DNA of 64,000 nucleotides from Novosphingobium huizhouense. Its GTDB lineage: Bacteria > Pseudomonadota > Alphaproteobacteria > Sphingomonadales > Sphingomonadaceae. The stretch lies in contig NZ_JAILXZ010000001.1 in assembly GCF_020179475.1 (NCBI RefSeq), positions 496,001 to 560,000 on the forward strand, read 5' to 3'. Below, one piece after another: positions 36,465 to 45,095 of this stretch (position 1 is its first letter; each line of letters opens with the position of its first letter). Under the pieces are notes generated by a model. It did no database searches. It had not been told where the DNA came from and saw only the letters and a program-made list of their open reading frames with translations. The position numbers were made by a program, and so were the translations under genes.

Positions 36465-37565
36465 ATGAACCCGGTCCGCACGCTCCTCGCCGCCGCGCTC
36501 GGCCTTGCGCTCACCCCTGCCGCGCAGGCGCGCGCGCCGCTCGATTGCCCGTTGCGCGACGCGCCGTTCTCGGCCGCATCGCCGCTGGTCGATGTCCTGC
36601 TCAGCACGCCGGCCACGGCCGCCGTCGAACAGGCCGCGCCCGGCATGCTCGCCAAACTGCCGCCGCTGATGACCGGCACCGCCGCCCCGACCTTCGGCGC
36701 GATCGTCACGCCGCGCGAAGCGCTGATGTTCGTCGGCGCCGATGCCGCATCGGTCGACCGGGTCGATGCCGCGCTGCGCAAGCTGGCGGTCACGCCCGAG
36801 GATCGCGCCGCACGCTGCGCCCGCTACGACGACGAACGCACCCCCTACCGCCTCGCCCCCGGCAAGCCCGCCATCCTCCTGTTCGAAAAGATGACCGGCT
36901 TTCGCGACACGCCCAGCGTGCTCGCCGCCCACGCCATGATCGTCGATCTGGCGAAGGCGCGCGGCTGGCAGGTCGTCTCGACCGATCGCGCCGGGCTGAT
37001 CAACCCCGCCGACCTTCGCCGCTTCCGCGCCGTGGTGTGGAACAACGTCAGCGGAGACGTGCTGACGCTGAGCCAGCGCCGCGCCTTTCGCCGCTGGGTC
37101 GAAAACGGCGGCGGCTATGTCGGGATGCACGGCTCGTCGGGCGATCCGGTCAGCTTCTGGCCTTGGTATGCCGATACCCTGATCGGCGCGCGCTTCGCCG
37201 GCCATCCGATGAACCCGCAGTTCCAGGAAGCCCGCGTGCTGGTCGACGATCCGCGCTCGCCGATGGCCAGGGGCCTGCCTTCGGCATGGTCGATGAAGGA
37301 CGAATGGTACAGCTTCGTGGCGAGCCCGCGCACCGTGCCGGGCACCCATGTCGTCCTCGCGCTCGACGAAGCGAGCTATGCGCCCGGAACCGGCTTCGGC
37401 CGCGATCTGCGCATGGGCGATCACCCGATCGCCTGGACGCGCGCCGTCGGCAAGGGACGCATGGCCTATTCGGCGATCGGCCATCGGCCGGAGGTCTATG
37501 CCGATCCCGAGCACCGCCGCCTGATCGAGAACGCCCTCGCCTGGGCGATGCGGTCCGACGACTGA
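36465..37565 (+). CDS. Exported ThuA-like protein
   Basis: A 366-residue protein with a Sec signal peptide MNPVRTLLAAALGLALTPAA (cleavage after AQA). The N-terminal ~120 residues have no family I recognise; the C-terminal ~240 show the ThuA-like (trehalose utilisation, amidotransferase-fold) pattern: PAILLFEKMTGFRD, FRRWVENGGGYVGMHGSSGD, FAGHPMNPQFQEA, HPIAWTRAVGKGRMAYSAIG and H-x2-P-E-V. Members are often linked with sugar metabolism, but the catalytic activity is unproven. It stands alone between GFA and the convergent MarR gene. Confidence 0.82.
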   Translation: MNPVRTLLAAALGLALTPAAQARAPLDCPLRDAPFSAASPLVDVLLSTPATAAVEQAAPGMLAKLPPLMTGTAAPTFGAIVTPREALMFVGADAASVDRVDAALRKLAVTPEDRAARCARYDDERTPYRLAPGKPAILLFEKMTGFRDTPSVLAAHAMIVDLAKARGWQVVSTDRAGLINPADLRRFRAVVWNNVSGDVLTLSQRRAFRRWVENGGGYVGMHGSSGDPVSFWPWYADTLIGARFAGHPMNPQFQEARVLVDDPRSPMARGLPSAWSMKDEWYSFVASPRTVPGTHVVLALDEASYAPGTGFGRDLRMGDHPIAWTRAVGKGRMAYSAIGHRPEVYADPEHRRLIENALAWAMRSDD

Positions 37566-37637
37566 CCGCTGCGCTTGCGCCCGGCCTGCTGCAATCGGCC
37601 CGCACTGCGGCGATCCGCCGTCAGACGATCCCGCGGT

Positions 37638-38096
37638 TCAGCGCAGCGCCACCGGCACTTCGGCGAGCACGCTCGCCTGCTCGGCGATCTGGCCGAGCCA
37701 GGGGGCCAGCGCCGCCCAGTTCTGCGGGCCGATCCGGGCGATGATCGTTGCCTGGGTCACCGTCCAGCTCTTGCGCGCCGCCTTGATGCGGGTCGCGCCG
37801 GCGTCGGTCAGGCTGGCGACGCGGCTGCGCGCCGGACCGTCGACGACCGTCACCAGGCCGTCGCGCTCGAGCGGCACCAGCGCGCGGGTCAGCGAGCTGC
37901 GGTCGAGCAGTTCGCGCTCGGCGAGGCGCGCCAGCGGCAGCGCCTTGGCGCGCGCCAGCGTGTCGAGCAGGCTGTATTGCGCCAGGCTCAAGCCGTGTTC
38001 GGCGAGCGCGCTTTCGTAGAGCCGGGTCAGCGCGCGATTGGCCTTGCGCACCGTCGTCGCCACGCAGGGCTGCTTGTCGGTCTTCTTCTGTTGCAT
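37638..38096 (-). CDS. MarR-family transcriptional regulator
   Basis: A 152-residue winged-helix regulator: LAQYSLLDTLARAKALPLARLAERELLDRSSLTRALVPLERDGLV is the MarR HTH region, followed by the wing with DGPARSRVASLTDAG. The start ATG at 38096 lies inside a 12-base palindrome (38091-38102), so the protein may repress its own translation start or promoter. The next genes on that strand are far upstream, so its targets are not evident. Confidence 0.85.
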   Translation of the reverse strand: MQQKKTDKQPCVATTVRKANRALTRLYESALAEHGLSLAQYSLLDTLARAKALPLARLAERELLDRSSLTRALVPLERDGLVTVVDGPARSRVASLTDAGATRIKAARKSWTVTQATIIARIGPQNWAALAPWLGQIAEQASVLAEVPVALR

Positions 38097-38102
38097 ATGC
38101 AA
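38091..38102. promoter_or_regulatory. Palindrome at the MarR start
   Basis: TTGCATATGCAA is a perfect 12-base palindrome that includes the ATG. MarR proteins bind such sites of similar length; autoregulation is a reasonable guess. The remaining 216 bases up to the maoC stop contain nothing else I can support. Confidence 0.45.
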
Positions 38103-38318
38103 ATTGTATTCGCAACTCCGCGGGAGCGCAAGGCCGGCTCTGTCCTACAGGCGGCGCCAGTGCTAGGATCGCCCGATGATCCAACAGCAGCGGAGTAAAA
38201 ATCAGGTAACGACGCGGACTTGCTTCCCACTATCGGGCAAGCGGGGTCCTCGTGCGCACACCGCCGTCCGGGGCTTTGCGGGGCCTGCCGATTTGTTCCC
38301 TGGACAGTGTAAACCCCG

Positions 38319-38768
38319 TCAACCCCTGCGCTGGATCAGCGCCGTCCTCAGGCACGAACAGACCACCTCGCCGCGCTGGTTGATCAGCTCGTGGCGGAAG
38401 GTGACGATCCCCGCTCCGGGCCGCGATTTCGAATCCTTCAGCTCGACCACCTCGCTCGTCGCGCGCATCGTGTCGCCGATGAACACGGGCTTGGGCATGA
38501 CCAGCTTGTCGTAGCCGAGGTTCGCCACCAGCGTGCCGAGCGTGGTGTCCCCGACCGACAGGCCGACCATCAGCGCGAAAGTGAAGGTGCCGTTGACAAG
38601 GATCTGCCCGAACTCGCTCGCCCGCGCCGCCTCGGCATCGATGTGCAGCGGCTGCGGGTTGTGGGTCATCGTTGAAAACAGCAGGTTGTCGGTCTCGGTC
38701 ACGGTGCGGCGGATCTCGTGCTCGATCCGCTCGCCCACCTGCCACTGGTCGAAGAACTTGCCCGCCAT
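38319..38768 (-). CDS. MaoC-family acyl-CoA dehydratase
   Basis: A 149-residue hotdog-fold hydratase. The pattern FFDQWQVGERIEHEIRRTVTETDNLLFSTMTHNPQPLHID and FGQILVNGTFTFALMVGLSV is the MaoC / mesaconyl-CoA hydratase type, with the Asp/His catalytic pair near HID. Its ATG overlaps the mccA stop (TGATG), so it is coupled to the carboxylase genes and should act in the same pathway, possibly hydrating an unsaturated acyl-CoA made there. It is not the crotonase-type methylglutaconyl-CoA hydratase usually found in this operon. Confidence 0.88.
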   Translation of the reverse strand: MAGKFFDQWQVGERIEHEIRRTVTETDNLLFSTMTHNPQPLHIDAEAARASEFGQILVNGTFTFALMVGLSVGDTTLGTLVANLGYDKLVMPKPVFIGDTMRATSEVVELKDSKSRPGAGIVTFRHELINQRGEVVCSCLRTALIQRRG

Positions 38769-40624
38769 CAATCCTTCTCCACCCGCGCCAGCAGCGCCTC
38801 GACCTGCACTTGCGCGCCCGCTTCCACGGTCAGGCCGGCGACCGTCCCGTCGAACGGCGCGGTCAGCGCGTGCTCCATCTTCATCGCTTCCAGGACCAGC
38901 AGCTTCTGGCCCTTGGTCACCCGTTCGCCGTCAGCGACATCGACCGCGATCACCCGCCCCGGCATCGGCGCGCGGATCGCTCCGTCGCTGGCAAGGCCAC
39001 CGGCGCCGCCCTCGGTCCGGGCGAGCCGCAGGACGAAGTGTTCGCCGCCCTCGCTCACGCCCGCCGCGCTCTCGGCCGGGGAGGCCTGCCCGTCGCGCAG
39101 CGTCGTCTCGAAGCGGCGGCCGAACTGGTCCGCCAGCCGCACGGTGCGCTGCGACGGCGCGTTGAGGCGCAGGCCCGACCGGCTGCTCCACGGCGTGTCC
39201 CCCGCCGCCCCCGCCAGCCGCATCGCGGCCAGCGCCAGCGCTTCGGCCGAAGGTTCGGGCCGCGCCGCCAGCGTTTCGAGGTTGCGCTCGATCAGCCCGG
39301 TGTCGACCACGCCCGCCTCGAATGCGGCATGGCCGAGCAGGCGCCACAGGAACCCGGCATTGGTCACCAGCGGCCCCACCACGCCTTCGTCCAGCGTCTG
39401 GCGCAGGCCCTCGATCGCTTGCGCCCGGGTGGGGCGATGAACGATCAGCTTGGCGATCATCGGATCGTAGAACGGCGAGATCTCCGCCCCCGCCTCGACC
39501 CCGGTGTCGATCCGGGCGCGCTGCGCGGGGTAGCGAAAATCCTCGACCCGCCCGATGCTGGGCAGGAAGCCCCGGGTCGGGTCCTCGGCATAGAGCCGCG
39601 CTTCCATCGCCCAGCCGTTGATGGACAGCTCGTCCTGCCGCCGCGGCAGCGGCTCCCCGCTCGCCACGCGCAGCTGCCATTCGACCAGATCGACGCCGGT
39701 GATCGCTTCGGTGACGGGGTGCTCCACCTGCAGGCGGGTGTTCATCTCCATGAACCACACCCGGTCCGCGCGCAGCCCTTCGGAGCCGTCGGCGATGAAC
39801 TCGATGGTGCCGGCGCCTTCGTAGTCCACCGCCCTCGCCGCGCGGACGGCGGCGGCGCAGACGGCTTCGCGCGTCGCTTCGTCCATGCCCGGCGCGGGGG
39901 CCTCCTCGATCACCTTCTGGTGGCGGCGCTGGAGCGAACAGTCGCGCTCGAACAGGTGCACCACGTTGCCGTGGGCATCGCCGAACACCTGCACCTCGAT
40001 GTGGCGGGGGGAGAGGATGTACTTCTCGATCAGCACGCGGGTCTCGCCGAACGAGGCCGCGGCCTCGCGCCGGCAGGACGCCAGCGCCTCGGCGAAGTCG
40101 GCGCTCGCATCGACCCGGCGCATGCCCTTGCCGCCGCCGCCCGCGACCGCCTTGATCAGCACCGGATAGCCGATGGCGTCGGCTTCGGCCTGAAGCCGCT
40201 CGGGGCTCTGGTCCTCGCCGAGGTAGCCCGGCGTCACCGGCACGCCGGCTGCGATCATCCGCGCCTTGGCCGCGTCCTTCAGCCCCATCGCGGTGATTGA
40301 GGCCGGCTTCGGCCCGACCCAGACCAGCCCCGCATCGAGCACGGCCTGCGCGAAGGCGGCGTTCTCCGACAGGAAGCCGTATCCGGGGTGGATCGCCTCC
40401 GCCCCCGTCGCCAGCGCGGCGGCGATGATCCGCTCGCCCACCAGATAGCTCTCGCGCGCCGGGGCCGGTCCGATGGGCACCGCCTCGTCGGCGCTACGGA
40501 CATGCAGCGCGTTGGCGTCGGCGTCGGAATAGACCGCCACGGTGCGGATTCCGAGCCGGCGCGCGGTGCGGATGACACGGCAGGCGATCTCGCCCCGATT
40601 GGCGATGAGCAGGGACTGGATCAT
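38768..40624 (-). CDS. mccA: Methylcrotonoyl-CoA carboxylase alpha (biotin) subunit
   Basis: A 618-residue biotin-dependent carboxylase subunit. The N-terminal biotin carboxylase shows LIANRGEIACRVIRTA, GGGGKGMRR, RHIEVQVFGD and MEMNTRLQVEHPVTEAI. The C-terminal biotinyl domain carries EAMKMEH with the biotinylated Lys. Together with mccB it carboxylates 3-methylcrotonyl-CoA in leucine degradation. The start at 40624 is chosen for the AGGAAATCGCGC ribosome site and the family N-terminus. Sequence alone does not exclude a related acyl-CoA carboxylase, but mccB and ivd nearby point to the methylcrotonyl enzyme. Confidence 0.92.
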   Translation of the reverse strand: MIQSLLIANRGEIACRVIRTARRLGIRTVAVYSDADANALHVRSADEAVPIGPAPARESYLVGERIIAAALATGAEAIHPGYGFLSENAAFAQAVLDAGLVWVGPKPASITAMGLKDAAKARMIAAGVPVTPGYLGEDQSPERLQAEADAIGYPVLIKAVAGGGGKGMRRVDASADFAEALASCRREAAASFGETRVLIEKYILSPRHIEVQVFGDAHGNVVHLFERDCSLQRRHQKVIEEAPAPGMDEATREAVCAAAVRAARAVDYEGAGTIEFIADGSEGLRADRVWFMEMNTRLQVEHPVTEAITGVDLVEWQLRVASGEPLPRRQDELSINGWAMEARLYAEDPTRGFLPSIGRVEDFRYPAQRARIDTGVEAGAEISPFYDPMIAKLIVHRPTRAQAIEGLRQTLDEGVVGPLVTNAGFLWRLLGHAAFEAGVVDTGLIERNLETLAARPEPSAEALALAAMRLAGAAGDTPWSSRSGLRLNAPSQRTVRLADQFGRRFETTLRDGQASPAESAAGVSEGGEHFVLRLARTEGGAGGLASDGAIRAPMPGRVIAVDVADGERVTKGQKLLVLEAMKMEHALTAPFDGTVAGLTVEAGAQVQVEALLARVEKD

Positions 40625-40634
40625 GCGCGATTTC

Positions 40635-41136
40635 CTAGATCCTTCCCGAGCTTGCTCGGGGAGGGGGACCATGCGAAGCATGGTGGAGGGGCTTTCGAAT
40701 GTTGCGCGACAATTCGCCTGATCCGCAAACCGGCACGATCAGCAAGGCGAGACGCCAGCGACGCCAGATGTCGCTGCCGGAAGTTCTGCTCTGGCGATTT
40801 CTGAAGGCGCGTCCGGACGGGATCAAGTTCCGCCGGCAGCACCCGAGCGGACCATATGTCCTCGATTTCTACTGCAGCGATGCGAGGGTGGCGATCGAAG
40901 TGGATGGACGATCGCACGACATGGGCGACCGCCCGCGGCGGGATGCCTCGCGTGACGCCTACTTTGCAGCCGAGGGGATCGAGACCTTGCGTATTCCGGC
41001 GGCGAACATCCTCGACGATCCCGAACGGGCCGCAGCGAGCATCGTCGCGTTTGCACGCAGCCGCTTGCCCCTCCACCACCCGGCTGCGCCGGGCGGTCCC
41101 CCTCCCCGAGACAAGCTCGGGGAGGATCTTGTCTAG
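40635..41136 (+). mobile_element. DUF559 cassette flanked by inverted-repeat arms
   Basis: A 502-bp unit inserted between mccB and mccA. Left arm (40635-40692) and right arm (41067-41136) are imperfect inverted repeats with the same modules in the same order: CTAGA end, CCCGAGCTTG-type hairpin, GGGGGACC, a short hairpin, GGTGGAGGGGC. Both ends finish in CTAG, which could be a 4-base target duplication. Taking it out would leave mccB and mccA about 19 bp apart, a normal operon spacing. No transposase is present. Confidence 0.7.
40699..41136 (+). CDS. DUF559 nuclease-like protein
   Basis: A 145-residue protein of the DUF559 family, related to the very-short-patch-repair / PD-(D/E)xK nuclease fold. 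The domain shows LPEVLLWRFLKARPDGIKFRR, then VLDFYCSDARVAIEVDGRSH with Asp and Glu residues at the expected acidic positions, and GIETLRIPAANILDDPE. The gene runs opposite to the carboxylase operon and lies wholly inside the repeat cassette; its last ~23 codons (Pro-rich) and stop TAG are made of the right repeat arm. Function unknown; a role in movement of the repeats is a hypothesis. Confidence 0.85.
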   Translation: MLRDNSPDPQTGTISKARRQRRQMSLPEVLLWRFLKARPDGIKFRRQHPSGPYVLDFYCSDARVAIEVDGRSHDMGDRPRRDASRDAYFAAEGIETLRIPAANILDDPERAAASIVAFARSRLPLHHPAAPGGPPPRDKLGEDLV

Positions 41137-41141
41137 GCTTC

Positions 41142-42755
41142 TCACATCCGGAACACCCCGAAGCGGGGCGCCTCCGGTATCGGCGCCGCGAGGCAGGCTT
41201 CGAGGGCGAGGCCGACGACGTCGCGGGTCTGGGCGGGGTCGATGACGCCGTCGTCCCAGCCGCGCGCGGTGGCGTAGTAGGGATTGCCTTCGTCTTCGTA
41301 TTTCTGGCGGATCGGGGCCTTGAAGGCCTCGGCTTCCTCGCTCGTCCACTTGTCCGCATCGCGGTGGACGGTGGCGAGCACGCTCGCCGCCTGTTCGCCG
41401 CCCATCACGCTGATCCGCGCATTGGGCCAGGTGAACAGGAACCGGGGCGAATAGGCTCTGCCGCACATGCCATAGTTGCCCGCGCCAAAGCTGCCGCCGA
41501 TCAGCACGGTGATCTTGGGCACTTGCGCGGTGGCGACCGCCGTCACCAGCTTGGCGCCGTGCTTGGCGATGCCTTCGGCTTCGTACTTGCCGCCGACCAT
41601 GAAGCCGGAGATGTTCTGCAGGAACAGCAGCGGAATGCCGCGCTGGCAGGCGAGTTCGATGAAGTGCGCGCCCTTCTGCGCGCTTTCCGAGAACAGCACG
41701 CCGTTGTTGGCGAGGATCGCCACCGGCATGCCCCAGATATGGGCAAAGCCGCAGACCAGCGTGGCGCCATACAGCGCCTTGAATTCATGGAACTCCGAGC
41801 CATCGACGATCCGCGCGATGACTTCGTGCACGTCGTAGGGCGCGCGCACGTCTTCGGGCACGATGGCGTAGAGGTCCTGCGGATCGTACTTCGGCGGAAC
41901 CGGAGCCTTGCGCGCGCCTGTCTCGACTTCGCTCGACACGAACGGGCCCGAGAGGTGGGAAACGATGTCCCTGACAATCGTCAGCGCGTGCTCGTCGTTG
42001 TCGGCGAGGTGATCGACCACGCCCGACTTGCGCGCATGGAGATCGCCGCCGCCGAGGTCTTCGGCGCTGATTTCCTCGCCCGTCGCGGCCTTCACCAGCG
42101 GGGGGCCGGCGAGGAAGATCGTGCCCTGCCCCTTCACGATCACGGTTTCATCGCTCATCGCCGGCACATAGGCGCCGCCGGCGGTGCAGCTGCCCATCAC
42201 GCTGGCGATCTGCGGGATGCCGCGCGCGCTCATGTTCGCCTGGTTGAAGAAGAATCGGCCGAAGTGGTCGCGGTCGGGGAAGACCTCGGCCTGGTTGGGC
42301 AGGTTCGCCCCGCCGCTGTCGACGAGGTAGATGCACGGCAGGTGGTTTTCCTGCGCGATCTCCTGCGCGCGCAGGTGCTTCTTCACCGTCATCGGGAAGT
42401 AGGTGCCGCCCTTCACCGTCGCGTCGTTGGCGAAGATCATGCATTGCCGGCCCGAGACGCGCCCGACGCCGGTGATGATGCCCGCGCCCGGCACTTCATC
42501 GCCATACATGCCGTTGGCGGCGAGCTGGCCCAGTTCGAGGAAGGGCGAACCCGGATCGAGCAGGCGCTCCACCCGGTCGCGCGGCAGCAGCTTGCCACGG
42601 GCAACGTGGCGGTCTTGGCTGCGCGCATCGCCGCCAAGCGCGGCCTGCGCGACGCGGGCGCGCAAGTCATCGGCCAGCGCCCGGTTGTGCGCGGCGCGCG
42701 CCCGGGCCTGGGGGCTCGAGAGGTCGAGGTTGGTCGGAAGGACGGGGGCGGTCAT
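41142..42755 (-). CDS. mccB: Methylcrotonoyl-CoA carboxylase beta (carboxyltransferase) subunit
   Basis: A 537-residue carboxyltransferase subunit. The pattern [75 protein letters not shown] and [20 protein letters not shown] is characteristic of MccB rather than propionyl-CoA carboxylase. It transfers the carboxyl group from biotin to methylcrotonyl-CoA. Its stop codon lies 5 bases from the DUF559 cassette. The 178 bp to ivd are mostly taken by a long inverted repeat. Confidence 0.95.
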   Translation of the reverse strand: MTAPVLPTNLDLSSPQARARAAHNRALADDLRARVAQAALGGDARSQDRHVARGKLLPRDRVERLLDPGSPFLELGQLAANGMYGDEVPGAGIITGVGRVSGRQCMIFANDATVKGGTYFPMTVKKHLRAQEIAQENHLPCIYLVDSGGANLPNQAEVFPDRDHFGRFFFNQANMSARGIPQIASVMGSCTAGGAYVPAMSDETVIVKGQGTIFLAGPPLVKAATGEEISAEDLGGGDLHARKSGVVDHLADNDEHALTIVRDIVSHLSGPFVSSEVETGARKAPVPPKYDPQDLYAIVPEDVRAPYDVHEVIARIVDGSEFHEFKALYGATLVCGFAHIWGMPVAILANNGVLFSESAQKGAHFIELACQRGIPLLFLQNISGFMVGGKYEAEGIAKHGAKLVTAVATAQVPKITVLIGGSFGAGNYGMCGRAYSPRFLFTWPNARISVMGGEQAASVLATVHRDADKWTSEEAEAFKAPIRQKYEDEGNPYYATARGWDDGVIDPAQTRDVVGLALEACLAAPIPEAPRFGVFRM

Positions 42756-42778
42756 GCGGCTTGCTCGCTTTGAATCAG

Positions 42779-42923
42779 GACCCCTCCGTCAGCCGCTTCG
42801 CGACTGCCACCTCCCCATTTGCGCGCTGCGAAAATGGGGAGGAGCGGTTCCTCCCCGTTTTGCCCTGAGCTTGTCGAAGGGCCAAACGGGGAGGTGGCAG
42901 CCCGCAGGGCTGACGGAGGGGTC
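42779..42923. repeat. Nested inverted repeat with the sphingomonad CCCTGAGC repeat
   Basis: GACCCCTCCGTCAGCC (42779-42794) pairs exactly with 42908-42923; inside, CTGCCACCTCCCC (42804-42816) pairs with 42888-42900; the centre holds further GGGGAGG/CCTCCCC modules and the 19-base CCCTGAGCTTGTCGAAGGG (42863-42881). There is no T run, so it is not a standard terminator; it would form a long hairpin in the ivd-mccB transcript. No reading frame is inside it. Confidence 0.85.
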
Positions 42924-42933
42924 AGGCTTGTCC

Positions 42934-44112
42934 TCACGACCCCGCTCCGATCAGCTCGCGCCCGATCAGCATGCGGCGGATTTCGTTGGTCCCGGCGCCG
43001 ATGTCGAGCAGCTTGGCATCGCGCAGGTAGCGTTCGACCGGCCAGTCCTTGGTGTAACCCGCGCCGCCCAAGGCCTGCACCGCTTCGCCCGCCACGCGGA
43101 ACGCGCTTTCGCTGGCGAGCAGGATCGCACCCGCCGCATCGAAGCGCGTGGTCTGCCCCGCATCGCAGGCGCGGGCGACGGTGTAGACATAGGCGCGCGC
43201 CGATTGCAGCGCGACGTACATGTCGGCGACCTTCGCCTGCATCAGCTGGAACGCGCCGATTGGCTTGCCGAACTGCTTGCGTTCGCGGACGTAGGGAATG
43301 ACCGTGTCGAGGCAGGCCTGCATGATGCCGATCTGCATGCCGGCGAGGACGACGCGTTCGTAGTCGAGGCCGCTCATCAGCACGCCGACGCCGCCGTGCA
43401 GCGGGCCCATGACGTTTTCTTCCGGCACGAAGCAGTCTTCGAACACCAGCTCGGCCGTGGGCGAGCCGCGCAAGCCCATCTTGTCGATTTTCTGCCCTAT
43501 CGAAAAGCCGGGCATGTCCTTTTCGATCAGGAACGCGGTGATGCCGCGGCTGCCCGCCTCCGGCGCGGTCTTGGCATAGACCACCAGCGTATCGGCATAA
43601 GTGCCGTTGGTGATCCAGAACTTGGTGCCGTTGAGGCGGAATCCGCCGGGGACCGCATCGGCGCGCAGCTTCATCGACACGACATCGGAGCCGGCGCCGG
43701 TTTCGGACATGGCGAGGCTGCCGACGTGTTCGCCCGAAACGAGCTTGGGCAGGTACTTCGCCTTCTGCTCAGGGTTGCCCCAGCGGCGGATCTGGTTGAC
43801 GCAGAGGTTCGAGTGCGCGCCGTAGCTGAGGCCGACCGAGCCGCTGGCGCGGCTGACCTCCTCGACGGCGATGACATGGTCGAGATAGCCGAGGCCGAGC
43901 CCGCCCCATTCCTCTTCGACGGTCACGCCGTGCAAGCCAAGCGCGCCCATCGGCTCCCACAGTTCGCGCGGGAAGCGGTCGTTGCGGTCGATCTCGGCAG
44001 AAATCGGGGCGATCTGCTCGTCGGCGAAGCGGCCGGCGGCTTCGCGGATCATCAGCGCGCTTTCGGTCAGGCCGAAATCGAGATCGGGCGTCGCACGCAA
44101 GGCATCCTCCAT
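42934..44112 (-). CDS. ivd: Isovaleryl-CoA dehydrogenase
   Basis: A 392-residue acyl-CoA dehydrogenase that converts isovaleryl-CoA to 3-methylcrotonyl-CoA, the step before the carboxylase. The segments SYGAHSNLCVNQIRRWGN, LAMSETGAGSDVVSMKLRAD, ITNGTYADTLVVYAKT, LMSGLDYERVVLA and IGAGTNEIRRMLIGREL follow the IVD family closely, including the Glu in the LDYER segment that serves as base in IVD. The start at 44112 gives the usual length; an upstream start at 44181 is possible. It is first in the operon and divergent from the LysR gene. Confidence 0.94.
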   Translation of the reverse strand: MEDALRATPDLDFGLTESALMIREAAGRFADEQIAPISAEIDRNDRFPRELWEPMGALGLHGVTVEEEWGGLGLGYLDHVIAVEEVSRASGSVGLSYGAHSNLCVNQIRRWGNPEQKAKYLPKLVSGEHVGSLAMSETGAGSDVVSMKLRADAVPGGFRLNGTKFWITNGTYADTLVVYAKTAPEAGSRGITAFLIEKDMPGFSIGQKIDKMGLRGSPTAELVFEDCFVPEENVMGPLHGGVGVLMSGLDYERVVLAGMQIGIMQACLDTVIPYVRERKQFGKPIGAFQLMQAKVADMYVALQSARAYVYTVARACDAGQTTRFDAAGAILLASESAFRVAGEAVQALGGAGYTKDWPVERYLRDAKLLDIGAGTNEIRRMLIGRELIGAGS

Positions 44113-44170
44113 CAGCAGTTTGGCGGCGATGCTATCACACCGCGGGCCGATGACCACTTGGCGCGGCTTC

Positions 44171-44181
44171 ATGCAGTGCAT
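44171..44181. promoter_or_regulatory. Candidate LysR operator between ivd and the LysR gene
   Basis: ATGCA-G-TGCAT is a perfect 5-base inverted repeat between the divergent starts of ivd (44112) and lysR (44196). LysR proteins bind such dyads, often T-N11-A. It overlaps a possible upstream start of ivd. Weak evidence. Confidence 0.4.
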
Positions 44182-44195
44182 AGAAGAATGCTATC

Positions 44196-45095
44196 ATGGA
44201 CCGGCTCCTGCTTCGCTATTTCCTTGCCGTGGTCGATACCGGATCGTTCAGCCGCGCGGCCGACCTGACCCGCGTGTCGCAGCCGACGGTCTCGGCCGGG
44301 ATCGCCCGGCTCGAGCGCGACCTGGGCGCGCCGCTGTTCGTGCGCTCCAACCGCCGCGTGGAACTGACCGAGGCGGGCGCGCGGCTGGTCGAGCCGGCGC
44401 GGCGGATCGAGGCAGCGTTCCTCGAGGCGCAGGCGGCGCTTGCCGAAACCCACGCGGTGACGACGATCCGGCTGGGGCTGGCGGCGACGCTGGCGGCGCC
44501 GTTCGTCGAGGCGATCGTTGCGGCCTGCCGCGCGCTGCCGGGCGTGCGACTCGAACTGGTGGAGCGGCGAGCGGGCGAGCTGGCCGCGCTGCTCGATCGC
44601 GGGCGGGTCGACCTGACGCTGGGCCCGCTGGATGCGGGCGCGGCGCGGCGCACGGTGCCGCTGTTCGACGAGCCCTACCTGCTCGCGCTCGCGGATGCGC
44701 ATCCGCTCGCCGCCGAATCCGCGATCCCCGCCGAGCAACTGGTCGACGAGCCCATGCTGGTGCGCCGCCAGTGCGAGGCGCTGCCGCTGGTCAGCCAGTT
44801 CTTCACCGCGCGCGGGGTGCGCCCGTTCATGGCCGCGCGCTCGATGAGCGAGGAACGCGTCGCCGGCTACGTCCGCGCCGGGCTCGGGCTGACCGTGATG
44901 CCTGCCAGCCTCGGCACGCCCGGGGTGACGCTGCGGCCGCTGGCGGGCTTCGCGCTGCGGCGGACGGTGGGGCTTGCGCTCGAACCGGGCGAGCACGGGC
45001 GCGCCGCGCGCAGCGGGGTGATCGAGGCGATCCTGGGCGTGGTGGGTGCAGCAGGTGCGGGCGGCGGGCGAACCGGGGCGATCAGCGCCGGCTGA
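44196..45095 (+). CDS. LysR-family transcriptional regulator
   Basis: A 299-residue LysR regulator. The N-terminal winged HTH reads YFLAVVDTGSFSRAADLTRVSQPTVSAGIARLERDLGAPLF; the C-terminal 200 residues are the inducer-binding domain (IRLGLAATLAAPFVEAI...). It is divergent from ivd with an 83-bp gap, so activation of the ivd-mcc operon in response to a leucine-pathway metabolite is the likely role. The 3' end overlaps the convergent phosphatase gene by 14 bp. Confidence 0.93.
   Translation: MDRLLLRYFLAVVDTGSFSRAADLTRVSQPTVSAGIARLERDLGAPLFVRSNRRVELTEAGARLVEPARRIEAAFLEAQAALAETHAVTTIRLGLAATLAAPFVEAIVAACRALPGVRLELVERRAGELAALLDRGRVDLTLGPLDAGAARRTVPLFDEPYLLALADAHPLAAESAIPAEQLVDEPMLVRRQCEALPLVSQFFTARGVRPFMAARSMSEERVAGYVRAGLGLTVMPASLGTPGVTLRPLAGFALRRTVGLALEPGEHGRAARSGVIEAILGVVGAAGAGGGRTGAISAG

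Noticed and set aside
38176..38514. Possible small gene in front of and antisense to maoC
   Set aside because: It overlaps maoC on the opposite strand, has no recognisable domain and no ribosome site.
40699..41136. Treating the DUF559 gene as a normal member of the carboxylase operon
   Set aside because: It is on the opposite strand, made partly of repeat sequence, and separates genes that would otherwise be 19 bp apart.
42779..42923. Reading the 145-bp inverted repeat as a terminator of ivd
   Set aside because: No T run follows the stem on the minus strand, and mccB continues the pathway, so read-through is expected.
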